The notes under the pieces are model-generated. The model saw only the letters and a program-made list of their open reading frames with translations. It made no database searches and was not told the origin of the DNA. From the NCBI GenBank assembly GCA_019187225.1, contig JABAQQ010000039.1, forward strand, positions 62,001-126,000: a stretch of DNA of 64,000 nucleotides, in the 5' to 3' direction. How positions within the stretch are numbered: position 1 is the first letter of the stretch; each line of letters begins with the position of its first letter. This DNA comes from Saprospiraceae bacterium. GTDB lineage: Bacteria > Bacteroidota > Bacteroidia > Chitinophagales > Saprospiraceae. Positions 41,770 to 49,017 of the stretch are shown one piece after another. The position numbers and the translations under genes are program-made.

Positions 41770-41946
41770 GTGTTTGCTGACACAAATGCAAAGGAGCGAT
41801 CATATTGCGCCACCCAAATAATACGAAACGGCAATATTGACAATCCGTGAGGCTCCGAAAGGCCGCTTTTGTAGAAAAAGCGGGAAGTATTTGCATCGGT
41901 TTACGCACTTTTCGCAATAAGTATTTCTAACAAAATCTGACTTACG

Positions 41947-42447
41947 ATGCAAAAACAACTTTCCCGCAAACGCTTTCTCGCACTCGCTACCACCGCGGCA
42001 GCCACGCCATCACTTTTACTGTTTGCCCAATCGGGCGGCGCCAAAAAGCCCAAAGGCGACCCGCTCGCTCACGAACTTGTGAAAGAATGGGTCGGCAAAG
42101 CCCATTCCGACCTGGCGCGGGTGAAAGAATTGTTTGCCCTGGAGCCGCGCCTGCTCAACGCTTCTTTTGACCATGGCGGCGGCGATTTTGAGAGCGCGCT
42201 CGAAGCGGCAGGGCACGTCGGCAACCGCGACATCGCCGAATTCCTGCTGGCCAACGGCGCGCGCATGAACATCTTTTGCGCCGCCATGCTCGGCCGGCTC
42301 GATATTGTGAAAGCCACGCTCGACGCTTTTCCCGACCTGAAAAATTCCGCCGGGCCGCACGGCTTGAAATTGAAACACCACGCTATGAAAGGCGGCGAGC
42401 AGGCGAAGGCTGTGCTGGAGTATTTGGAGGGTATTCAGGCGGGATGA
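41947..42447 (+). CDS. exported ankyrin-repeat protein
   Basis: The 166-residue protein starts MQKQLSRKRFLALATTAAAT, a signal that resembles a Tat leader but has RKR rather than twin Arg plus the full motif. Two or three degenerate ankyrin units follow (GHVGNRDIAEFLLANGARMN, GRLDIVKATLDAFPDL), with AKAVLEYLEGIQAG at the end. Ankyrins bind proteins; no enzyme domain is present. A related ankyrin group in Bacteroidota carries the same kind of leader. It may be alone in its transcript; the next gene is 175 bp away behind a dispersed hairpin element. Confidence 0.82.
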   Translation: MQKQLSRKRFLALATTAAATPSLLLFAQSGGAKKPKGDPLAHELVKEWVGKAHSDLARVKELFALEPRLLNASFDHGGGDFESALEAAGHVGNRDIAEFLLANGARMNIFCAAMLGRLDIVKATLDAFPDLKNSAGPHGLKLKHHAMKGGEQAKAVLEYLEGIQAG

Positions 42448-42477
42448 AGAGCACACCGCGAAATGAACAGGTGGTTT

Positions 42478-42577
42478 TATAGTCGTTTAAAAGTGATTTG
42501 AATGGTTTGAGTTGTTAAAATTGTTGGTACCTAATAGTTTAAAAGTCACTGCCGTTCAAAACCACCTTGCCACTATA
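42478..42577. repeat. dispersed hairpin element, copy B
   Basis: Runs TATAGTCGTTTAAAAGTG to CACTATA and matches 35066-35167 along its full length, including TTGAATGGTTTGAGTTGTT. The ends pair over six bases (TATAGT/ACTATA) and the internal arm CGTTCAAAACCAC is kept. It separates the ankyrin gene from the next gene. Confidence 0.85.
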
Positions 42578-42622
42578 GGAGGTTTTTCTGAAACTTTCCG
42601 ACGGAAAAACCCGACCCTCCCT

Positions 42623-43192
42623 ATGCGCAAACTCGACGATCAACTTAAAGCCGCCATCACCCGGATGCCTGTCAAAGAAAAGGACAAACTGCTGCTCCGC
42701 CTCGTGGCAAAAGACGAAAAGCTGGTGCGGCGGCTGGTGTTCGAACTGCTCGAAGGTGGCGCTACCCGCGACGAACGCGCTACCGAACTTCGCGAGCAGA
42801 TCATCCGGCACCTCCCGAAAACGGGGGACAGGGACCTCTCGCCCGGTTACCTGCTGCTCGATCTGCGCCACTGGAACGCCCGCATCGGCGAACACGTGCA
42901 GGCCACGAAGGACAAATCAGGCGAGGTCAGCCTTGTCCTTTTTATGCTGGCCGAAGCCTTCCGCCGGCATTGGGAAATGCTCAACAGGGCCCCTGCCCGC
43001 CGCAGCGACACCCTCGCCCCCTACGTCGTGAAACGCACGGCGGCCATTTTGAAAAAAGCAGAAAAACTGCACGAAGATTACTTCATCGAGTTTCGCCGCG
43101 ACCTGAACGAACTCCTGCATTTTATTTGGGAATTCAAACCCACCGCTGTTTTGGCGAAGGACGAAGGACTTCCGCGAAAATGGGAATGGTAA
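42623..43192 (+). CDS. hypothetical alpha-helical protein
   Basis: I do not recognise this 189-residue protein. ATG 42623 (MRKLDDQLKAAITRMPVKEK) is preferred over a TTG at 42512, which lies inside the dispersed hairpin. The sequence is charged and almost wholly helical, with no signal or TM: VKEKDKLLLRLVAKDEKLVR at the N-terminus, LLLDLRHWNARIGEHVQATK in the middle and ELLHFIWEFKP near the end. It is probably cytoplasmic. Its base composition matches the neighbours, and no operon partner is apparent. Confidence 0.75.
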   Translation: MRKLDDQLKAAITRMPVKEKDKLLLRLVAKDEKLVRRLVFELLEGGATRDERATELREQIIRHLPKTGDRDLSPGYLLLDLRHWNARIGEHVQATKDKSGEVSLVLFMLAEAFRRHWEMLNRAPARRSDTLAPYVVKRTAAILKKAEKLHEDYFIEFRRDLNELLHFIWEFKPTAVLAKDEGLPRKWEW

Positions 43193-43214
43193 GGTCATTC
43201 CCCTTTTTTCGTCA

Positions 43215-43222
43215 TATTTTTG
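43215..43222 (+). promoter_or_regulatory. -7 box ahead of the asparagine-synthetase-B-like gene
   Basis: TATTTTTG matches TAnnTTTG, 121 bp before the ATG at 43344. No clear -33 element is visible. Confidence 0.4.
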
Positions 43223-43343
43223 CGGCCTTGTTTGTTGGAAAAATCTTTTCCGCCATCCTTGCGTTTTTTGTTTCCCTTTCATGCAACCCCGATGCCCCTT
43301 ACGGGCTCAATGACAATAATAACGCATTTCAAACATCCGCACT

Positions 43344-44630
43344 ATGCGCAAAATATTCATCGCCGCCGCTTTATTCGCATGCTGCCTGACCCAACTCCGC
43401 GCTGCCTTCATCCTGCTGCCCATGGACGAAACCAACCAGCGCAACCACCTGAAAGCCTACGGCATCACTTTTTGGGTGCTGAACCAGGGCGTGGAAGCGT
43501 ATTGGCTGCTCAATTACAAGGGCGGGAGTTTTGCCTTCGCCTACACAACGGCATTTGAAAAAGAATGTAAAACCCGTGACGTAAGTTATGAGATCCTCGC
43601 CGATGGGCAGTTTGCCAATATCCAGAACGATATTCTCAACCCGGAGGTCAACCAGGATGTGATCAAACTCGAAAAAGCGCCGAAAGTTGCCGTGTATACG
43701 CCCGATAAAAACGAAAAAGGCGAGGTCGTACAGCCTTGGGACGACGCCGTGACGATGGTGCTCACCTACGCCGAAATCCCGTACGATATAGTGTACGATA
43801 CCGAGGTGCTGAACGGCAAATTGGCCGAGTACGACTGGCTGCACCTGCACCACGAAGATTTTACGGGTATGTTCGGGAAATTTTATTCGAGCAACAGCAG
43901 CCAACCCTGGTACCGCGAGCACGTGCGCCTGATGGAAAGCCTCGCCCGGGAAAACGGCTTCAGCAAGGTGAGCAAACTCAAACTCGCCGTAGCCAAAAAG
44001 ATCGCCGAATACGTCAGCGGCGGCGGCTTCATGTTCGCCATGTGCTCCGCTACCGACACGTACGACATCGCACTGGCAGCCGAAGGCACCGACATCTGCG
44101 CTTCGGTGTTCGACGGCGACCCCATTGACCCCGACTGCAACAACAAACTGGATTATTCCAAAACCTTCGCTTTCACGAATTTCAAGGTGTATACCGAGCC
44201 GGGATTGTACGAACATTCCACCATTGACAATGGCGAAGTGACGGGCCGCCGGGTGGTACCGGAACAGGACTATTTCACGCTGTTCGACTTTTCGGCCAAA
44301 TGGGACCCCGTGCCTACCATGCTCACCCAATGCCACACCCGCACAGTGAAGGGATTTATGGGCCAGGCAACGGCCTTCCTAAAAACCTGCATCAAACCGC
44401 AGGTGCTCATCATGGGCGAAAACAAACCCGCCAATGAAGCCCGCTACATCCACGGCACCTACGGCTACGGCTTCTGGACTTTCTATGGCGGCCACGACCC
44501 CGAAGACTACCGCCACTACGTCGGCGACCCGCCCACCGACCTGGCATTACACCCCAACTCACCGGGATACCGACTGATACTCAATAACATATTGTTCCCA
44601 GCAGCGAAAAAGAAGCATCAGAAGACGTAG
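43344..44630 (+). CDS. secreted protein of the family auto-named 'asparagine synthetase B' in Bacteroidota
   Basis: The 428-residue protein has a signal peptide (MRKIFIAAALFACCLTQLRA), then AFILLPMDETNQRNHLKAYG near the mature N-terminus. KVAVYTPDKNEKGEVVQPWD starts a second, Rossmann-like region (about 112-330; YDWLHLHHEDFTG, FMFAMCSATDTYDIALAAEG). From memory this family is labelled asparagine synthetase B in databases. It lacks an N-terminal Cys2 glutaminase and a PP-loop, so that name is not supported; the second region looks more like a ThuA/DUF4159-type fold. A strong terminator follows. Confidence 0.7.
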   Translation: MRKIFIAAALFACCLTQLRAAFILLPMDETNQRNHLKAYGITFWVLNQGVEAYWLLNYKGGSFAFAYTTAFEKECKTRDVSYEILADGQFANIQNDILNPEVNQDVIKLEKAPKVAVYTPDKNEKGEVVQPWDDAVTMVLTYAEIPYDIVYDTEVLNGKLAEYDWLHLHHEDFTGMFGKFYSSNSSQPWYREHVRLMESLARENGFSKVSKLKLAVAKKIAEYVSGGGFMFAMCSATDTYDIALAAEGTDICASVFDGDPIDPDCNNKLDYSKTFAFTNFKVYTEPGLYEHSTIDNGEVTGRRVVPEQDYFTLFDFSAKWDPVPTMLTQCHTRTVKGFMGQATAFLKTCIKPQVLIMGENKPANEARYIHGTYGYGFWTFYGGHDPEDYRHYVGDPPTDLALHPNSPGYRLILNNILFPAAKKKHQKT

Positions 44631-44649
44631 GTTGGTTGTTGGTTGTTAG

Positions 44650-44688
44650 CACCCCGGAGGCTTTGCATAGGCTGCCGGGGTGTTTTTG
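44650..44688 (+). terminator. Rho-independent terminator
   Basis: CACCCCGG (44650-44657) pairs with CCGGGGTG (44675-44682) and is followed by TTTTT, 20 bp after the stop at 44630. It insulates the AT-rich pentapeptide gene downstream. Confidence 0.92.
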
Positions 44689-44743
44689 TTGTTAGAAAGT
44701 GTTTTATTTGCTGCAAAAAAGAAAACTCAATTCTTTCACTTCT

Positions 44744-45793
44744 ATGGCTAACTCCGAACACTTAAGTATACTTGAAAAGGGAGTGGACGTTTGGAATGAA
44801 TGGAGGCAAAATAACTCTCACATCAACCCGGACCTGAGCAATTCTAATTTGAAGGGTAAAACACTCGTCGGGGCCAATTTTTTGAATGCAGGTTTTGAAA
44901 ATTCCAATTTATCCTTAACTGACCTGAGTATGGCCAACCTAACGGGCGCTCAGTTTCTCAAGGCCGATCTATCGCATTCTATCTTCAAGAATGCCATTAT
45001 CTCCGATACATCCTTCTCCTATGCTGATTTATCATTTGCCAACTGCGCTGAATGTGTACTATTTAAAACCGATTTTATCCGGGCGAATTTATCCAGTACA
45101 GACTTCTCAAATGCTCAGTTGCTTGATTGCGGCATGGAGGGCGCACTCCTGATACAAACCAACCTGTATAAAACTACCATCAAAAGGGCCCGGATTTACG
45201 GAGTGTCTGCATGGGATGTTATAGGAGATGAATGTACTCAGGAAGATTTGATTGTGACCCCTCCCGGAGCAACAGAACTTTTCGTCGAGGATATCGAAGT
45301 AGCCCAGTTTATTTATCTGATGCTGAATAACCAAAAGGTTAAAAATGTCATTGAAGCGATTACTTCCAAGGCTGTTCTCATTTTGGGGCGTTTCACCCCG
45401 GAGCGCAAGATCGTTCTGGACAAACTTCGCGATGAATTGCGAAGACGGGACTATCTCCCCATAGTGTTCGATTTTGAAAAACCGTCTACCCGCAGCATTG
45501 ATCAAACCGTAAATCTCCTGGCGCGAATGTGCAAATTTGTGATTGCGGACATTACTGATGCCAAATCCATCCCGCAGGAACTGAAAGGATTTGTTGAAAG
45601 CAACCCTACTATACCTATCAGACCCATAATTCTTAAAGGTCAGTTTGAATACAGTATGTTCGAGCATTTCAAAAATTACAAATGGGTGCTGACGCCTTAC
45701 AAATACCTGTCGTATGAAAAACTACTGGTGAAAATAGTTCCCGCTATTATTGAACCGGTAGAGCGAAAATTGCTGAAATTGCGACCTAAATAA
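44744..45793 (+). CDS. pentapeptide-repeat protein with C-terminal TIR/deoxyribosyltransferase-like Rossmannoid domain
   Basis: ATG 44744 (MANSEHLSILEKGVDVW) gives 349 residues. Residues about 30-160 are pentapeptide repeats (ANFLN, ANLTGAQFLKADLS, ANLSSTDFSNAQL), predicted to form a right-handed square helix. A linker FVEDIEVAQFIYLMLNNQKV leads to a Rossmann-like domain (about 215-335): AVLILGRFTPERKIVLDKLR, LPIVFDFEKPSTRSIDQT, CKFVIADITDAKSIPQEL. The last pattern is shared with TIR- and nucleoside-deoxyribosyltransferase-like sensors. Coding DNA is visibly richer in A/T than either neighbour, which suggests transfer. Function is unknown; a defence or signalling role is inference. Confidence 0.85.
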   Translation: MANSEHLSILEKGVDVWNEWRQNNSHINPDLSNSNLKGKTLVGANFLNAGFENSNLSLTDLSMANLTGAQFLKADLSHSIFKNAIISDTSFSYADLSFANCAECVLFKTDFIRANLSSTDFSNAQLLDCGMEGALLIQTNLYKTTIKRARIYGVSAWDVIGDECTQEDLIVTPPGATELFVEDIEVAQFIYLMLNNQKVKNVIEAITSKAVLILGRFTPERKIVLDKLRDELRRRDYLPIVFDFEKPSTRSIDQTVNLLARMCKFVIADITDAKSIPQELKGFVESNPTIPIRPIILKGQFEYSMFEHFKNYKWVLTPYKYLSYEKLLVKIVPAIIEPVERKLLKLRPK

Positions 45794-45819
45794 GAATTTT
45801 GTCGCTCAAAAAGACATCC

Positions 45820-48120
45820 ATGCGCCGACTTCTGCCCGTCTTGTTTCTTTTCCCATCTTTCCTCTTCGCCCAAACGCCCGAAATCACGCTCACCCAAGGT
45901 CTGGTCATCAATAAATCCTGCCGCGTCAAGCCCGGACCCTACGCACTTTCCGGCGACACGGCCGATGTGTTTTTCCCGTCAACCCGCCAACCCGCCAACC
46001 CGTTGACCTTCCGTCCCGTGGTCACCATTTCCGGCGATAACCTGACCGTTGATTTTCAAACCGCGGAATTGCGCGGTTCGGGCGACAAGGCATTACCCAG
46101 CGAATTTTATGGCGTCGCCATTTTGGTAAAAGGCAAAAACATCACGCTCAGGAATGCCCGCGCCCGCGGCTATAAAATAGCCCTGTTGGCTGAAGGTGCA
46201 GAGGGGCTGACGCTCGAAAATTGCGATTTCTCCTACAACTACCGCCCGCGCCTGCGCTCCATCCGCGAGCGTGAGGATTTCTCCGACTGGCTCAGTTACC
46301 ACCACAACGAACAAGATGAATGGCTGCGTTACGGAGCGGGTATCTACCTAAAAAATTGTGTCGAACCTATCATACGTGGCTGTCGCATCACCGGCAACCA
46401 AAACGCACTCCTCATGACAGGCTGTACAGGCGGTCTGGTCTACAACAATACCTTCCATTTCAATTCCGGACTGGGCATCGGCCTCTATCGCAGCAGCCAC
46501 AACCGCGTGATGCACAACCGCTTGGACTGGAATGTGCGCGGCTACTCGCACGGCTTCTACCAGCGCGGACAGGATTCGGCAGGTATCCTGGTCTACGAAC
46601 AAAGCAGCAACAACCTCATCGCCTTCAACTCCGCCACCCACTCCGGCGACGGTCTCTTTCTCTGGGCCGGCCAGACCACGATGGACACCGGCGAAGGCGG
46701 TTGCAACGACAATTGGATCTATGGTAACGATTTCAGTTTTGCCCCTACTAATGGCGTCGAGGTCACTTTTTCGCGCAACCGCATCCAGGGCAATTATATC
46801 AGGGACTGCACCTACGGCATCTGGGGCGGCTACAGCTACGAATCGGTAATCTTTGCCAATATGATCGTCGGCTGCAAAACCGCCATCGCCATTGAACACG
46901 GCCAGAAGGATACCATCAAACAGAATATTTTTCAGGACGACTCGACAGGGATTTATTTATGGGCACGCGAAACCCAGCCTTCCGACTGGGGTTACGCTCA
47001 GAAACGCGACACCCGCAGCCGCGACAACCTGATTGACCGGAATGTTTTTCTCAATACCCGCAGGCCCCTGAAGATCAGCGCCTCTCAGAATATTGCAGTC
47101 AATGGCGAAAACCTCTTCCAGGGTTTTGAAAAACTCATCGAAACACCCAAACCGAACGAAAAACTGATCTTCTGGCGCAACGAAATTTACGGTACCAACG
47201 AAGCGATCGCCGAAGTGTGGAAAGACCCTGCCATCGCCGCTTCCAAAAGCCTCAACTTCTCCTACGCCCGCGATCCGGAAAACCCCTACGCGCCGCTCAA
47301 CGTCGCATACGGCGAGCTGGCCGAGCCCGATAGCCTGCCCGATGGCATGATGGCGGGTTTGATGCCCGGATTCCCCCGCGGCCGCCAGTTCATCCTCGTT
47401 GACGAGTGGGGCCCCTTCGATTTTCGACGGCCATACCCTGCGCTCGATACCATAACAAAAGACGCCAATGGCCGCGACGTATACACCCTGACGCTGATCG
47501 GCCCTGCTGGCGACTGGCAGATCACCGAAATGCAGGGTGTGATCTCCGTAAGCGAAACGCAGGGCATCGTTCCGGCGACGATCTCGATCGTGCGCGACCC
47601 GAACAGCCCGCTGGTACGCGTCGAATTCGGATACGCCGGCCCGGAAGTCGTCACGACAGTTTTTGGAGAAAAAATCCCGCCCGGCCAACCGTATAAATTT
47701 GAATTTCAGCGTTTTGAAAAAAAACTGGATTGGCAGGTAAAGTTTTTCAACTACGCATCGGACCATCCTCCTACCCCCGATGCGGCGATCACCGCATCGA
47801 AACCCGCCTCCGAAATGGTCAGCAGCGACCTTGCATTTGCATGGTGGGGAATCCCAACCGAAGGGGTAGATGCAGACAAATTTGCCACCGTCAGCACGAG
47901 CGAATTCGACATTGTACCCGGCCAATACGTCATCGAACTGACTTCCGACGACGGCGCGCGGCTTTACCTTGATGGTAAGCGCCTGATAGACAACTGGGAT
48001 ATACACGAACCCGAGACCGACGAAATTACCGTGACGCTCGGCGGACGCCACCGCATCACCATCGAACATTTCGATGCGGGCGGTTTTGCGACGCTGGATT
48101 TCCGGTTAAGGCCGAAATGA
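45820..48120 (+). CDS. secreted right-handed beta-helix protein with C-terminal PA14 domain
   Basis: ATG 45820 (MRRLLPVLFLFPSFLFAQTP) gives 766 residues; a TTG 21 bp upstream is less likely. The beta-helix (about 60-430; NosD/CASH-like) has turns such as NQNALLMTGCTGGLVYNNTF, SHNRVMHNRLDWN and NRIQGNYIRDCTYGIWGG. A beta-sandwich middle follows, then a PA14-type carbohydrate-binding domain (about 645-766; VIELTSDDGARLYLDGKRLI, GRHRITIEHFDAGG). There is no T9SS tail, so it may be periplasmic. The fold suggests binding or cleaving a polysaccharide. It starts 26 bp after the pentapeptide gene. Confidence 0.88.
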   Translation: MRRLLPVLFLFPSFLFAQTPEITLTQGLVINKSCRVKPGPYALSGDTADVFFPSTRQPANPLTFRPVVTISGDNLTVDFQTAELRGSGDKALPSEFYGVAILVKGKNITLRNARARGYKIALLAEGAEGLTLENCDFSYNYRPRLRSIREREDFSDWLSYHHNEQDEWLRYGAGIYLKNCVEPIIRGCRITGNQNALLMTGCTGGLVYNNTFHFNSGLGIGLYRSSHNRVMHNRLDWNVRGYSHGFYQRGQDSAGILVYEQSSNNLIAFNSATHSGDGLFLWAGQTTMDTGEGGCNDNWIYGNDFSFAPTNGVEVTFSRNRIQGNYIRDCTYGIWGGYSYESVIFANMIVGCKTAIAIEHGQKDTIKQNIFQDDSTGIYLWARETQPSDWGYAQKRDTRSRDNLIDRNVFLNTRRPLKISASQNIAVNGENLFQGFEKLIETPKPNEKLIFWRNEIYGTNEAIAEVWKDPAIAASKSLNFSYARDPENPYAPLNVAYGELAEPDSLPDGMMAGLMPGFPRGRQFILVDEWGPFDFRRPYPALDTITKDANGRDVYTLTLIGPAGDWQITEMQGVISVSETQGIVPATISIVRDPNSPLVRVEFGYAGPEVVTTVFGEKIPPGQPYKFEFQRFEKKLDWQVKFFNYASDHPPTPDAAITASKPASEMVSSDLAFAWWGIPTEGVDADKFATVSTSEFDIVPGQYVIELTSDDGARLYLDGKRLIDNWDIHEPETDEITVTLGGRHRITIEHFDAGGFATLDFRLRPK

Positions 48121-48147
48121 CCTTAATGACTTTAACAACGAAAACCA

Positions 48148-48155
48148 TACTTTTG
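48148..48155 (+). promoter_or_regulatory. -7 box ahead of the GT2 gene
   Basis: TACTTTTG matches TAnnTTTG and lies 27 bp before the TTG start. No -33 element is evident. Confidence 0.4.
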
Positions 48156-48182
48156 CCCGCCGAAAAAAGTTAACCACCCGTT

Positions 48183-48899
48183 TTGCAGACACAATTCGTA
48201 CGCCTCAATGTCATCGTGCCCTGTTACAATCCACCGGAGGGTTGGGCGGAAGCATTGGCCAGGCGGTTTTCGGAATTCAAGGCAGTAGTGGCCGGCACAG
48301 CCGGAGAAACCGGCTTAGTGGTAGTGAACGATGGGTCCAACAGCGACGCTTCCGAACTGATCTTCAAACGTTTATCAGAGGTATTGCCCGAAGTAAAGAT
48401 CGTCAGTTATGCCGCCAATCGCGGCAAAGGTTACGCGTTGCGGCAAGGGGTCGCCGCTTCGGATGCGGATTTGCACCTGGTGACCGACGCGGATTTTCCC
48501 TATACCATCGGGAGCATGCGCCGGATCGTCTCCACGCTGATCGAGCAAGGCGGCATTGCTGCGGGCAACCGCGACACGGCTTATTACGACCGGGTGCCGC
48601 TTTTTCGCCGCTGGCTTTCCCAGGGATTGCGTTGGTTGCTGCGCAATGTATTGCGGCAACCCATCGGCGATTCCCAATGCGGGCTGAAAGGTTTTGACAA
48701 CGCCGGGAAAAAAGTTTTTTTGGAAACCACGATTGATCGCTTTCTCTTCGACCTCGAATTTCTCATGCTCGCCAACGGGCGGGTAAAGGTGACGCCTGTG
48801 CCGGTAGAATTGCGCGAGGGAGTCACCTTCAGCAAGGTCGGCTGGAAAATCCTCGCTACCGAAGGGCGCAATTTTTTGTGGTTGTTGCTGAGAAAGTAG
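48183..48899 (+). CDS. family 2 glycosyltransferase, dolichyl/polyprenyl-phosphate glycosyltransferase type
   Basis: The 238-residue GT-A enzyme has IVPCYNPPEGW (near 11-22), LVVVNDGSNSD (near 43-53), NRGKGYALRQGVAASDADLH and the DxD-bearing LVTDADFPY (near 100), then GDSQCGLKGFDN (near 163). This is the pattern of enzymes that load a sugar on a lipid phosphate carrier. TTG is the only start after the in-frame stop at 48171 that keeps the first strand, so I accept a TTG start. The next gene encodes a GT-C-like membrane protein, the natural consumer of such a lipid-linked sugar. Confidence 0.9.
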   Translation: MQTQFVRLNVIVPCYNPPEGWAEALARRFSEFKAVVAGTAGETGLVVVNDGSNSDASELIFKRLSEVLPEVKIVSYAANRGKGYALRQGVAASDADLHLVTDADFPYTIGSMRRIVSTLIEQGGIAAGNRDTAYYDRVPLFRRWLSQGLRWLLRNVLRQPIGDSQCGLKGFDNAGKKVFLETTIDRFLFDLEFLMLANGRVKVTPVPVELREGVTFSKVGWKILATEGRNFLWLLLRK

Positions 48900-49017
48900 G
48901 TTGACACAGTTGGTAAAGGTTTATAAGGTTGAGAAGGGTTTATATGATTGATAATAACCGCAATAGCACCTCTGATCCATTCTTGTAAACCTTCATCTGC
49001 CTTCATCCATAAAGAAA

